A stretch of DNA of 64,000 bases from an uncultured Myxococcales bacterium (GCA_937980205.1 CALJKW010000078.1:62001-126000); one strand, 5' to 3'; shown: positions 8,984 to 18,000, counted from the stretch's first letter. The notes: generated by a model from the letters alone, not told the origin. Numbers and translations are program-made.

Positions 8984-9733
8984 TCACGCCACAATCTGCA
9001 TTCGCAAGTTGCGCGAATCGACTTCTAGCGTAGGCGGAAAAAGTGCAGCCGAGCCGCGGTCGAGGCGAATGGCAGTCGCCAAACAACCGAGCGCATCGAC
9101 GACGTCGTCGGGGTTCACAAGCTCGCGACCTCCGAGCCTCGTACGCGCTTCCGCGATCGTCTCGCGCAGTTCGAAGAACGGCCGAAGCAAGGCGAGGCGG
9201 ACATGCTGCCCCTCCGGAGTGTCCTTGCCGGCTTCGAGCCCGCCATCGGTCTTCGCCAGTTCCGCGAAAGTGACCTCAGGGTGCGCTTCGAAGACATGCT
9301 CCTGCAAGGCTTTCGTCATTGCCGCGTCGACCTCCGAGATCTTCTTGAAGATGCCGAATGCTTGCGCTGAGACACCTCGTCCGCATGCGATCGCGTTCAG
9401 TCGGGAAGCCTCCTCTTGGGTCTCGGCCACGAGCGCGCTGCGCGAGGGAGGCGTGAACACGCAGACGTGTCGCTCTCCAAGTCGCTCTCTTGCAAGTCGG
9501 TCGCAGGTCCGATCCTCGTCGGAAAGACCGATTGGCACGTCGATAACGACGAACCCTGCCTCGGCCATCGAGACGATCTCTGCGAAGGTTGGGATGAGCA
9601 TCAGTCGTGGTGCCACGTCGTGGAATCCCAGTTCCGCAACGACCCACCCCCCGGGACAACCATCGACGCCCCAGAGTGGACGCTTGCGGCCCATCTTCGG
9701 CTTGATTGGGATTCGTGCCATGTAGTCGCCCAT
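8984..9733 (-). CDS. DUF429 family protein (predicted RNase H-like fold nuclease)
   Basis: A 249-residue protein, with ATG 9733 and an alternative ATG 9721. The N-terminal WGVDGCPGGWVVAEL (Asp in the first strand), the VVIDVPIGL strand and FTPPSRSAL are hallmark segments of DUF429, a family predicted to have an RNase H-like fold with metal-binding acidic residues. EAHPEVTFAEL and the C-terminal DDVVDALGCLATA complete the family pattern, and the length is typical. It lies 60 nt upstream of the HsdR/HsdS/HEPN gene on the same strand and could be co-transcribed with it. The biochemical role of DUF429 is not established; a nuclease acting on foreign nucleic acid is a family-level prediction. Confidence 0.85.
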   Translation of the reverse strand: MGDYMARIPIKPKMGRKRPLWGVDGCPGGWVVAELGFHDVAPRLMLIPTFAEIVSMAEAGFVVIDVPIGLSDEDRTCDRLARERLGERHVCVFTPPSRSALVAETQEEASRLNAIACGRGVSAQAFGIFKKISEVDAAMTKALQEHVFEAHPEVTFAELAKTDGGLEAGKDTPEGQHVRLALLRPFFELRETIAEARTRLGGRELVNPDDVVDALGCLATAIRLDRGSAALFPPTLEVDSRNLRMQIVA

Positions 9734-9883
9734 TCTGCCGTGTTCGGCACCATCGCACGTGGTTGCGGTCTAACGACCACAGCGGGCGAGAGTTCGCGCC
9801 GATGTGCGTATCCCGGGACCCAGTGAACGACAGGTTCTCAACCAGATTGTCAGGCAAAGTACGGACAAGTGGTACTGCTGCGT

Positions 9884-9945
9884 ATTCCGGCGATGCCGAA
9901 CAGGTATTCCGGCCGAAGACCGATTCCGGGACATGCCGAATACCC
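9884..9945. mobile_element. IS21-like terminal repeats (remnant)
   Basis: Three copies of ATTCCGG occur at 9884-9890, 9906-9912 and 9923-9929. ATGCCGAA follows the first and third copies (9893-9900 and 9933-9940). Closely spaced degenerate repeats of this kind resemble the multiple terminal repeats at IS21-family ends. No transposase reading frame is present, so this can only be a remnant. The rest of the 9734-10030 gap shows nothing I can name. Confidence 0.4.
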
Positions 9946-10030
9946 GGGCCTGCGCCTGACGACGCTGGTGGTCGCTACATCGTCGCCTTCTTCCCGTTGG
10001 TCATGATCACATTACCGGTGTCGCAGTCGG

Positions 10031-11446
10031 TCAAGACTCCGTGGGCATTGGCAATGGGAGCGGAGAGAGACCGGAGCGTTCCGCAAGCCCGGAATCAACG
10101 GGTTCCCCTGCTTCAAGCGTCGCGGCAATCATGTCTAATTTCGCTACCCAATCAGCGACCTTTGCATCGCTCTTCGAAATACGCCGGAAGGCCAGAAGGC
10201 TTCGAGCCACACCGGCCGACAGTCTCGCGATTCCCAGGAAGTCTACGGATGACCTCGCTCCAGAATGCACATAACGGCTACGCGCTTCATAGATCTCGGC
10301 GGCCTGATCTCGAGCCGTTGCGTACGTCATACCCAAGTGGACATGTGCTGCACACGCGACCCGCTTGGTCACCGCGCTCGTAGTGTTAGAGCGCTCCGAG
10401 AACAGGAGTTCAAAGGCAATGACGGCATGCAGCAAGGCTTCGTCCTCGCGGCTCGCATCATGATGCGACCAGGCGCGATCGAGCAGCCGACAATAATCGA
10501 GCCAAAGCCGATCCAGCTCACCATCGAGAGGCGGGCCACCGTCAAAAATTGACTGATGCGTTCGCTTCACCATGTCCGCTGAATCCTGGACTGGGATTGT
10601 AATCTGCCGAACATCTGTGTTGGGGGCGACCCATCCGCCGGGACCATCCTTCCGTCGAAAGACAGTTATGGACTGCGCCGGTATCTGCCGCAGAATCTCC
10701 GCTCCAATCCGCGGCGCACCGATCGCGAGCGTCTGGCTCGTTACATCGCGAAACATGTCCCAAAAGCCCGTGAACAGCCGGCGCGCAACGAATTGCAAAT
10801 ACCCATCGACTAACGCGTAGATGAGTTCTTTCTGCTGCCTGATTTGCTTGAGTTCATTCATTGTCCCAAACGCAAGGATCGGTGTTTTGAATATGTCACG
10901 TTCGATCGCCCATCCCCCTGAGAGAGCACTTCCGTATCGCTTAAAAAAGTCACTCTTAGCCATCTCGCAGCGATGGCGGAGCCGTTCTCCATTCAGCGCG
11001 CCAAGGGAAAACGGCCCGATCTTGAGGTCGTATCGGGCCTCACGACAGACAGTGACCCATACCTGCGTCACGTCCCACTCTTCGACAGCGGCGATGACGC
11101 GATTCGCGCTTTCCAAGGCGTCCCCATCGAAGCGTGTCGCAACGGCAATCATCCCCAACACGATTGGCGCGACATCACTCGGTGCTACATGCCCTCGGCC
11201 TGTCAGTGCGTCGACGATCTTCTTCAGCAACGCCTTCACCGTAATTCTCTGCGCAGAAACCTGGTGCACAAGCAGTGACGGATACGAGTAGGTTCGTCCT
11301 TCCTCGTCGAGGCCGCGGTCTCGGCGAAGTATCTCGAGCGACTCGCAGTCGGGCGGGGCTAGCGTGTCGATTCGCAGCGATGCGATCGCATCGCGCATCC
11401 CAGGCACGTCAGGAAACGCGGCACGATCGTGGTGGACGTTGGGCAC
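10031..11446 (-). CDS. ApeA-like HEPN domain protein
   Basis: A 471-residue protein. The N-terminal ~300 residues are of unknown fold. The C-terminal ~130 residues read as an ApeA-like HEPN: a helix with ALLHAVIAFELLFSE, then KRVACAAHVHLGM, then EIYEARSRYVHSG, which contains R-x4-H (R389 to H394), the RNase signature. ApeA-type HEPN proteins act in abortive infection by cutting RNA; here the function is inferred. No signal peptide or membrane segment is visible. The gene is on the minus strand inside the accessory island, with an IS remnant immediately downstream, and is the second protein of the island with a HEPN R-x4-H motif. Confidence 0.7.
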   Translation of the reverse strand: MPNVHHDRAAFPDVPGMRDAIASLRIDTLAPPDCESLEILRRDRGLDEEGRTYSYPSLLVHQVSAQRITVKALLKKIVDALTGRGHVAPSDVAPIVLGMIAVATRFDGDALESANRVIAAVEEWDVTQVWVTVCREARYDLKIGPFSLGALNGERLRHRCEMAKSDFFKRYGSALSGGWAIERDIFKTPILAFGTMNELKQIRQQKELIYALVDGYLQFVARRLFTGFWDMFRDVTSQTLAIGAPRIGAEILRQIPAQSITVFRRKDGPGGWVAPNTDVRQITIPVQDSADMVKRTHQSIFDGGPPLDGELDRLWLDYCRLLDRAWSHHDASREDEALLHAVIAFELLFSERSNTTSAVTKRVACAAHVHLGMTYATARDQAAEIYEARSRYVHSGARSSVDFLGIARLSAGVARSLLAFRRISKSDAKVADWVAKLDMIAATLEAGEPVDSGLAERSGLSPLPLPMPTES

Positions 11447-11611
11447 GTTGTGCGGCCTCCCCAGTGGTTGGCGTGGCCGACTTTACACCGCGTACCAGCA
11501 TTGCGGTACGAGCGATGGTCGGCACGCAAGTTCGGGAGATCTGCGCGCGAGCCCCTCAACGAGCACCGTATCCTCAACTTGAGGTGGCCTCTTATCCGTT
11601 GGCCGCCGCGT

Positions 11612-12571
11612 TCAAGTACCAGCAGCCGGCGTCGGCTTTTCGGCGTGGGTGCGCCAGATGAAGGTGTACACGTCGAGCAGGTCCCTCGGTTGGTGACCGG
11701 CAGCTACAAGCGCTTCGCGCGTCTTCACCGCCACGTCGAGAAACTTCGCGTAGCCCGGTGCGTCGATCTTCTGGCTGCCGACTTCGAAGCCCAGCGTTCG
11801 GGCTTGGTTCGAAAATGCAGTGATTTTCACGGCCGTGTGCTTGGCCGGGTCGAACAAGGCGCCGAACACCGTGACCAGCGGCCAGGTCGCCTTCTTCGGC
11901 GCTCCATTCTTTTCACGCAGGTTGAGCGCCGCCGCGAAGCGACCCAGTCGTTCGCCGTAGTCTCCAGTACCGTGCAGGAGTTCCTTGAGCTCCGCCACCG
12001 CCGCTGGCCGGTCGGCTTCGGGAATCGACTTGAACGGCACGTTCCCCTCGAAGATCGGGTGGGCGATGTTGGTCTGCGCCAACACCCGCTGCGCGTTCTC
12101 GAAGAGTTTCTTGTTCGTCTCGGAGGCAAAGGCCTTCGCTGACAGCAGTTCTTGCGCCATTGCGATGCCCGCCTCTTTGTAGCCTTCCACTCCGGTGGCG
12201 CCGGGAATGCCGCGCTCCTCCTTGTTGAATCGTTCGCCGATGAAACCGCCCACAAAGAGTGTCTCGAACAGCTTCACCTGCTCCGCGAGGCTGCTGAACA
12301 CCCCTGCCCTCGGAGTCCTCGTGGTCGCTCTCTTCTTCGCGCCGGAGGGTGCGGCTTTCAGTTTGCGGCCTGCAGCGCGAGCTGCAAGCGCCTCGACCTC
12401 TTCGGGCGGCAAGCTGACGGTCTTGAGCGTGTTGGTCTCGAGCGCCTTCGCAACAACGAACTTCTTCTCACCCGCCTTGTCGAAGAACAGCACGCTGGAC
12501 TTGCCCTGCTCTGCGACCTCGATGCCGTGACCCCAGTCGAGGGCGGCGTGAACGAAAGTGCGACGTGTCAT
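11612..12571 (-). CDS. Hypothetical protein with DUF3553-like N-terminus
   Basis: A 319-residue protein, ATG 12571. Residues 1-45 (ALDWGHGIEVAEQGKSSVLF then FDKAGEKKFV) resemble the small DUF3553-type barrel that often sits next to helicase or nuclease parts. A basic Ala/Lys/Arg linker follows (about 68-88), then a helical domain of ~225 residues ending near RDLLDVYTFIWRTH. A closely similar ending (DVQSFIW) is known from several restriction-associated proteins, which hints at a DNA-related role without proving one. No catalytic residues can be assigned. It lies 165 nt upstream of the HEPN gene on the same strand. Confidence 0.6.
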   Translation of the reverse strand: MTRRTFVHAALDWGHGIEVAEQGKSSVLFFDKAGEKKFVVAKALETNTLKTVSLPPEEVEALAARAAGRKLKAAPSGAKKRATTRTPRAGVFSSLAEQVKLFETLFVGGFIGERFNKEERGIPGATGVEGYKEAGIAMAQELLSAKAFASETNKKLFENAQRVLAQTNIAHPIFEGNVPFKSIPEADRPAAVAELKELLHGTGDYGERLGRFAAALNLREKNGAPKKATWPLVTVFGALFDPAKHTAVKITAFSNQARTLGFEVGSQKIDAPGYAKFLDVAVKTREALVAAGHQPRDLLDVYTFIWRTHAEKPTPAAGT

Positions 12572-12791
12572 GCCGCTTTGTTACCACGAGTTCCACAGTC
12601 TGCGGTCGAGCAGGTGCCCTCGATGGCCACGCTGGTTGCCGCCCCATCGACCAGTCAGGCGCCACAGGGACGGCACGCCGCGGCAAGGGAGCCGGTGCTA
12701 GACCAAGTGGTAACCCCCAACCTCTGCGCTCGGCGCTTAGCACTTGAAAGATTTCCGGAGTGCAAAATTACGAATCGGGCATGATTCCGCC

Positions 12792-13241
12792 ATGTCTCGA
12801 ATCGTGATCATCAACGGCTCATCGGATCGAGAGGGCTACTGGAACAACGAAGTAAGGGGAAACACACTCCTGCTCCTCACGCATCGCTCTGGAGCCAAGC
12901 AACTCGTAGAGGCCTGGGGACGCAAGGAGCCGATCTATTGGTACCGGACCGGAGGCATCGGGATCTTCGGGCCTCTGAGCCTCGTAAAGTGGAACCGTGA
13001 GAAGGATTTCTTCAGACTCCACTTCGGCAACATCGATGAACGGGCAACGCCGCTCACGGACAGGAACGCTGTCTCCGGTGCGAAGGTGCACAGTGAGATG
13101 AAGAGGATGCGTCATTTCGTCTTTTGCGATGGTGCCGCAGTCGATTACGTCAACATGGAGCACCCGACGCCCTCGGCTAAGCATCCCTCCCCAACTGAGG
13201 TCGAGGACTCCTTGCGCGCGGCGGGCATCCCCTCGGTCTAG
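12792..13241 (+). CDS. Hypothetical protein
   Basis: A 149-residue protein from ATG 12792; the in-frame upstream extension has no Shine-Dalgarno and random composition. The start MSRIVIINGSSDREGYWNNE has a short beta-strand and loop feel, the middle holds several aromatic-rich strands (EPIYWYRTGGIGIFG), and there is a lone HFVFCDG near residue 115. No known family, signal peptide or membrane segment. It is the last gene before the tRNA-Phe fragment at 13387, so it is the cargo gene nearest that putative island edge. Gene status rests on codon texture and the amino-acid mix. Confidence 0.55.
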   Translation: MSRIVIINGSSDREGYWNNEVRGNTLLLLTHRSGAKQLVEAWGRKEPIYWYRTGGIGIFGPLSLVKWNREKDFFRLHFGNIDERATPLTDRNAVSGAKVHSEMKRMRHFVFCDGAAVDYVNMEHPTPSAKHPSPTEVEDSLRAAGIPSV

Positions 13242-13386
13242 ACAGCCCGTCTCGACTCGAGCGATTAGGCCGCGAGAATTGTGTCGAGTCTCATGGGCAA
13301 ATTACGGGCAACTGGCACTGCCAAACGCGGCCACCGACAGCCGAGTTTCCCTCTGAGAGTGGCAGCGGCAGAAGGCCCGTTCGTCG

Positions 13387-13428
13387 CTGAAAATCCTCGT
13401 GTCGCTGGTTCGATTCCGGCCCTGGACA
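13387..13428 (+). tRNA. 3' fragment of tRNA-Phe(GAA), attachment-site-like
   Basis: The bases fit cloverleaf positions 32-73 exactly: loop CTGAAAA (anticodon GAA) 13387-13393, 3' anticodon stem TCCTC, variable GTGTC, T stem GCTGG / CCGGC enclosing TTCGATT, acceptor CCTGGAC and discriminator A at 13428. The 5' half is absent: upstream bases do not pair as GAGGA or GTCCAGG. A tRNA fragment running from the anticodon loop to the 3' end is what tyrosine-recombinase integration leaves at one end of an element. It is not a functional tRNA. CCA is not encoded. Confidence 0.75.
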
Positions 13429-13719
13429 GTTCGGTTCGATTTCCTTCGAGCCTCCGTCCATAGTGCATCAGGTTGTTCGCAGGTCGATGCAATTTGGACG
13501 ACGGCATGAGGCAAGGGAGGATCTGGCCGAATCGCCGCGACGTCGTCCCGCCACCGAGTTCTCGAGACGCATCACTGCGTACGCGGCTGCCGCTTCCCGA
13601 GGACGCCGCCCTCTGATCCACGCAGCGCTGCCGCGGCCGAAGGTCCCGACCGGCCCCCAATGAGGCGGTCGTCAGACTCGGCGTGTAGAAGCCTCTAGCC
13701 CCAAACACAGGAGGCACTC

Positions 13720-13770
13720 GTGACCCACCAGGACGTCATCCCCTCGGCCCCGGGGGTCAGTTTTTGGTGA
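13720..13770 (+). pseudogene. Start of an interrupted gene (16 codons) cut by an IS-like end
   Basis: A strong Shine-Dalgarno CAGGAGG (13708-13714) stands five bases before GTG 13720, which opens a frame VTHQDVIPSAPGVSFW that stops at 13768-13770. The frame runs straight into the GGGGGTCAG repeat at 13752. A good ribosome site in front of 16 codons suggests the 5' end of a real gene whose body was replaced when the IS end arrived. What the gene was cannot be told. Confidence 0.35.
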
Positions 13771-13800
13771 CGCGAGGGGGTCAGAAATTGCTGTCGCCTG
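13752..13800. mobile_element. IS21-like end with paired GGGGGTCAG repeats (remnant)
   Basis: GGGGGTCAG occurs at 13752-13760 and again at 13776-13784, exactly 24 nt apart, each followed by an A/T-rich run (TTTTTGG, AAATTG). Spaced GGGGTCAG units of this type are characteristic of IS21-family termini. No istA or istB genes are found, so only an end remains. It sits about 320 nt inside the gap that follows the tRNA-Phe fragment. Outside these elements, the 13242-13763 stretch shows no gene. Confidence 0.45.
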
Positions 13801-14078
13801 ACAAGCGGACGCGCTTCGAAGCCCTCGGGAAGCAAGTCGTGATTCAGGCGATCGCCGACTTCGGTCCGTCGGGAGAACTGCTTCGCGTACGCGCCGAGAC
13901 GGTCGCGGCGGCAACCGATACTGACCTCGAGATGTTCGCCGCGATTCCGCGGCCGCTGTCCGCACCTGCACCTGCAACTCGGTCGTCCGACAACGAAGGA
14001 TTCGGAGCGATCTTCGGTCGGTGGCCTGGCGACGAGTCCGAGGAGCGGCTGTTGGCGCAGCTTCGTGAGTTCTCATGA
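13764..14078 (+). CDS. Small protein, antitoxin-like C-terminus (5' end probably lost)
   Basis: The frame gives up to 104 residues but its first codons (TTG 13764, GTG 13767) fall inside the IS-like end, so the true N-terminus has probably been replaced. The C-terminal FGAIFGRWPGDESEERLLAQ followed by LREFS is a type of tail I associate with small antitoxin-like proteins. The preceding part, FEALGKQVVIQAIADFG, is helical. Its stop overlaps the next start as ATGA (14075-14078), implying translational coupling, the arrangement of many toxin-antitoxin pairs. A VapB/RelB-like role is speculative. Confidence 0.45.
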   Translation: MVTRGGQKLLSPDKRTRFEALGKQVVIQAIADFGPSGELLRVRAETVAAATDTDLEMFAAIPRPLSAPAPATRSSDNEGFGAIFGRWPGDESEERLLAQLREFS

Positions 14079-14347
14079 ACGTGAAAGCCCCCGAGGCGCC
14101 TGGCGACGTGCCGGTGGAGCTCCGTCGCTATTGGGCGAGCGACCGCGACGCGAAGATCGCGCGCTATCTGAGCTCGGGCCCTGAGCGCACGACACGGTGT
14201 CTCTCGCGGCTCGAGAACTGGCGTCCGCGCGCCCGTCCGGGCGGGGCGACGCCGTCGCGCAGGCGATCGCGCATTCTCGCGGGCTCCTGCTCGCATGCCG
14301 CCGGCACGGGCCCTGCGTGGCATGAACCGATCACGGGGGTGGATTAG
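14075..14347 (+). CDS. Small hypothetical protein coupled to the preceding gene
   Basis: A 90-residue frame beginning at the ATGA overlap with the upstream gene. Residues 1-50 look like real protein (VPVELRRYWASDRDAKIARY), but the second half is Arg/Pro/Ser-rich and resembles out-of-frame high-GC translation, so a frameshift after about residue 50 is possible. No toxin motif (PIN acidic residues, RelE basic triad) can be placed. Coupling suggests a partner of the upstream small gene. The Uma2 gene begins 11 nt after its stop. Confidence 0.35.
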   Translation: MNVKAPEAPGDVPVELRRYWASDRDAKIARYLSSGPERTTRCLSRLENWRPRARPGGATPSRRRSRILAGSCSHAAGTGPAWHEPITGVD

Positions 14348-14358
14348 CTTTGAAAGCG

Positions 14359-14934
14359 ATGACGGCACGACGCCTCAACGACGCGCGGTTGCTCACGGCG
14401 AAGCAGTGGGCCGAGCTCCCAGAGGACACCGAGGGCGAGCTCGTCGATGGCCGCCTCGTCGAGGAAGAGCTGCCGACGCGCGAGCATGAGCTGGCCGTCG
14501 CGTGGCTGTGTACGCGCCTGCTGACCTACCTCGAGGATCGCGGCGGCTCGGTGCTGACCTCCGATCACAAGTACGGCACCGGACCCAAGCGCGGGCGCAA
14601 GCCGGATCTCAGCGTGGTGCTACCGGGCCGGCCCCGCCTCGACGCCAAAGACAACCTCACGACGGTGCCGCCGGACATCATGATCGAGGTGATCACCGCG
14701 ACGCCGAGAGACCACGCCCGCGACCGCGTGGACAAGGTTCACGAGTACGCCCGCTTCGGCGTCCGCTGGTACTGGCTCGTCGACCCCGCAGCGCAGACCG
14801 TCGAGATCCTGCAGCTCGGGCCCCGGAAGCGTTACGCGCGCTTCGTCGCCGCGAGCCGCGGCTCGCTCAAGGTCCCCGGCTGCCGCGGCCTCTCGCTCGA
14901 CCTCGACGCGCTCTGGCGCTACGCGCGGCGTTGA
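14359..14934 (+). CDS. Uma2 family endonuclease (DUF820)
   Basis: A 191-residue protein from ATG 14359; an in-frame TTG at 14350 would add three residues. It shows the Uma2 pattern: LTAKQWAELPEDTEGELVDG with the Glu-Leu-Val-Asp-Gly turn, then KPDLSVVLPGRP (active-site Asp), PPDIMIEVITAT (Glu of the PD-(D/E)XK fold) and KVHEYARFGVRWYWLVDP. Length is typical. The family is built on a restriction-endonuclease-like fold, widespread in multicopy form in cyanobacteria and myxobacteria, and its biological role is unsettled. It lies downstream of a small coupled gene pair; no partner is evident. Confidence 0.9.
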   Translation: MTARRLNDARLLTAKQWAELPEDTEGELVDGRLVEEELPTREHELAVAWLCTRLLTYLEDRGGSVLTSDHKYGTGPKRGRKPDLSVVLPGRPRLDAKDNLTTVPPDIMIEVITATPRDHARDRVDKVHEYARFGVRWYWLVDPAAQTVEILQLGPRKRYARFVAASRGSLKVPGCRGLSLDLDALWRYARR

Positions 14935-15097
14935 CACGCGGAGCACGAGCGCTTCTTTCTGGAAGTCGGTCGCACAGACCGCGAAACCTCGGTTGAGGAG
15001 CCGAGCAGCACGCCGAGGGCGGACGCGACGCGCATGCCCCTCGCTCTCATCCATTCCGTTCGGCATTTGAAAGGCGTTAGCCTGGCGGCCGGCGTTC

Positions 15098-18000
15098 ATG
15101 GGGACTCTGCGGCGGCCGGGCCTCGTGCCCGGCATCTACGACGAGGTCGTCACGAAGCGGGTCGAGGCCGAGCTCTCGCGGCTCGCGCCGTCGCTCGAAG
15201 CCGTGCGGCACCGGCTGGGCTCCGAGAGCGTGGCGTCTCCGCTCTCGGCGCTGTTGCGCGACGCGCTGACTCTCGCGCTCGATGAGCTCGAGCCGCAGGA
15301 CAGCGTCAAGCTCGGCGAGGCCGTGCTGCACGTGCTGCACGAACACGCGCCGAAGGCGCTGCAGCGCGCGGGAGAGCTCGAGCTCAGGCCCGAGCGCCTG
15401 CTCTCCATCGTCGAGAAGCCTGCGCAGGCCCCGTCGCGGCCCAAGGGCTCGCTGCACACGTCCAGCCTTCTCGTGAACGCCGAGGGAGACTCGCTGCTCG
15501 ACCACCTGCGCAGCGAGTTCGACAGCGCCGATCGCGTCGACCTGCTCTGCGCCTTCATCAAGCTCAGCGGCTTCGAGAAGCTGCGCGCCGCCATCGAGCG
15601 CCACTGCGTCGAGCGCGGCCGGCCCCTGCGGCTGCTGACCACGACGTACATGGGCGCCTCCGACCTGATGGCCGTCGAGCGGCTCGCGCGCCTGCGCAAC
15701 GTCGAGGTGAAGGTCTCCTTCGATCACGAGGACACCCGCCTCCACGCGAAGGCGTGGCTCTTCCACCGCAAGAGCGGCTTCTCGACGGCGTACGTCGGCT
15801 CCTCGAACCTCTCGCACGCCGCGCAGACCGACGGCCTCGAGTGGAACGTGCGCCTCACCGAGAGCGACCAGCCCGCCCTCGTCGCCCAGATGGCCGAGAC
15901 CTTCGACCAGTACTGGGCCGACCACGACACCTTCGAGCGCTACGAAGGTGGCAACGCCGCTCACCGCGATCGACTCGCGCGGGCGCTCGCTCCCTCGCGG
16001 CGCGGCGACGAAGCGCCGGGCTTCCTGCCCAACCTCGAGCCGAAGGACTTCCAGAAGCCGGTGCTCGAAGAGCTCGCGGCGGCTCGACGGCTCGGCCGCC
16101 ACCGCAACCTGCTCGTCGCCGCGACCGGCACGGGCAAGACCGTCATGGCCGCGCTCGACTACCGCGCGCTCCGGGCCGCGGGAGCCGTCGACACCCTGCT
16201 CTTCGTCGCGCACCGCCGCGAGATCCTCGAGCAGTCGCTGCACGTGTACCGCTCCGCCCTGCAGGTCGGCACGTTCGGCGAGCTGCTGTTCCAGGGCGAG
16301 ACGCCGCGCGTCGGCCGGCACGTGTTCGCGTCCATCGACTCGCTCGACGACACCGACGTCTCGAAGTTCGACATGGTCGTGCTCGACGAGGCCCACCACG
16401 CCGCCGCGTACAAGTGGGAGACGCTGATGAAGCGGGTCGGCTCACCGAAGGAACTGCTCGGCCTCACCGGCACCCCGGAGCGCGCCGACGGCCTCGACTA
16501 CGAGCACCACTTCCCCCGCCCGTGGATTGGAAACCTGCGTGTCTGGAATTGCATCCCCCACGCGCTGGTGCCGTTCCGGTACTACGTGCTCGACGTCGAG
16601 GGCGTGAACCTGCGCGACGTGCAGTGGACCGCGGGCCGCTACGTGCCCTCGGCGCTCGCCGGCAAGCTCATCGGCTCGGCGGAGATCTTCGTGCGCCGCG
16701 CCCTGCGCGCCATCAACGAGTGCATCGGCCGCCCGGCCGAACTGAGAGCCATTGCGTTCTGCGCGAACGTCGACCACGCGAACGAGATCTGCCGCCTGCT
16801 GTCCGCGAACTACCGCGCCCGCGTGCTGACGGCGGACACCCCACGGACTGAGCGCAAGGCGGCGCGCGACGCGCTGAACTCCGGAGAGATCCAGATCCTC
16901 TGCGTCGTCGACCTGTACAACGAAGGCGTCGACGTGCCGAACGTCAACGCGCTCTTCTTCTTCCGGCCCACCGAGAGCGCCACCGTCTTCCTGCAGCAAC
17001 TCGGCCGCGGGTTGCGGCGCGCTCCGAACAAGGCCGAGGTCGTCGTGTTCGACCTCACCGGCCGGCAGCACCTCGAGTTCCGCTGGGACCGCCGCCTGCG
17101 GGCGATGCTCGGGCATACGCCGCGGGAGCTGCGCGAGCTGGTGGACACCGGCTTCGGGCGGCTGCCGCCGGGGTGTCATCTCCACCTCGACGAGCGCGCC
17201 CAGGAAGAGGTCCTCGAGCAGCTCGAGCGCGCGGTGCCCCAGGACCTGCGCGGCTTGCGCGAGCTGCTGCGGACGCCTCCGCACGACACGTTCTCGCTGC
17301 CGGAGTTCCTCCACCACACCGACGTGGCGCTCGAGTCGATCTACGACGACCGGCGCGAGCGCTCGTGGACGCTGCTGCGCGCTTCGGCGGGGCTCGAGAC
17401 GCGGCCGCTGACGGACGAAGAGCGCGCTGCGCTGGGAATGCTGCACAAGCTCATCCACACCGGCGACGGGGTGCGCCTCGACACCTGGCTTCGCCTCACG
17501 CGCCTCGAGCGGCCTGGTTCGGAAGCCGAGCGGCGCGTCATGCGCATGCTGTTCGTCGTGCTGTACGGGAAGGAGCTGGCGCCGCGCGACGACGCGTGGG
17601 CGCTCTGGGAACGGCACGCCATCGTGCGCGAGGAGCTCGCCGCGCTCGCCCGCGTGCTGCTCGAGCGGAACGCGTTCCTCGCGGAGCCGCACGCGCTCGC
17701 GCCCGAGATTCCCCTCGTGCTTCACGGGCGGTACTCGGGCACCGAGATCTGCGCCGCCTTCGACGTCCGCACCCAAGCCGGCAACTTCCGCGACTTCTTC
17801 CGCGGCGCCGTCACCGTCGGCCGCTACGAGCTGCTCCTCGTGACGATGGAGAAGGACGCGAAGACCAAGGAGCACCTGCGCTACCGCGACTTCCCCCTCA
17901 ACGAGCGGCTGTTCCACTGGCAGTCGCGGTCCGGAGCCACCGTGGACTCCGACGATGCGCGTCGCCTGCTGCAGCCGGGTGCCTCGGTTCCGCTGCTCTT

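Noticed and set aside
13265..13717. A minus-strand frame containing AGIEPATRGFS
   Set aside because: This is the well-known false protein produced by translating the reverse complement of a tRNA; it supports the tRNA-Phe fragment instead.
15754..16851. Alternative plus-strand frame inside the helicase gene
   Set aside because: It is a shadow with extreme Arg content; the main frame carries all helicase motifs.
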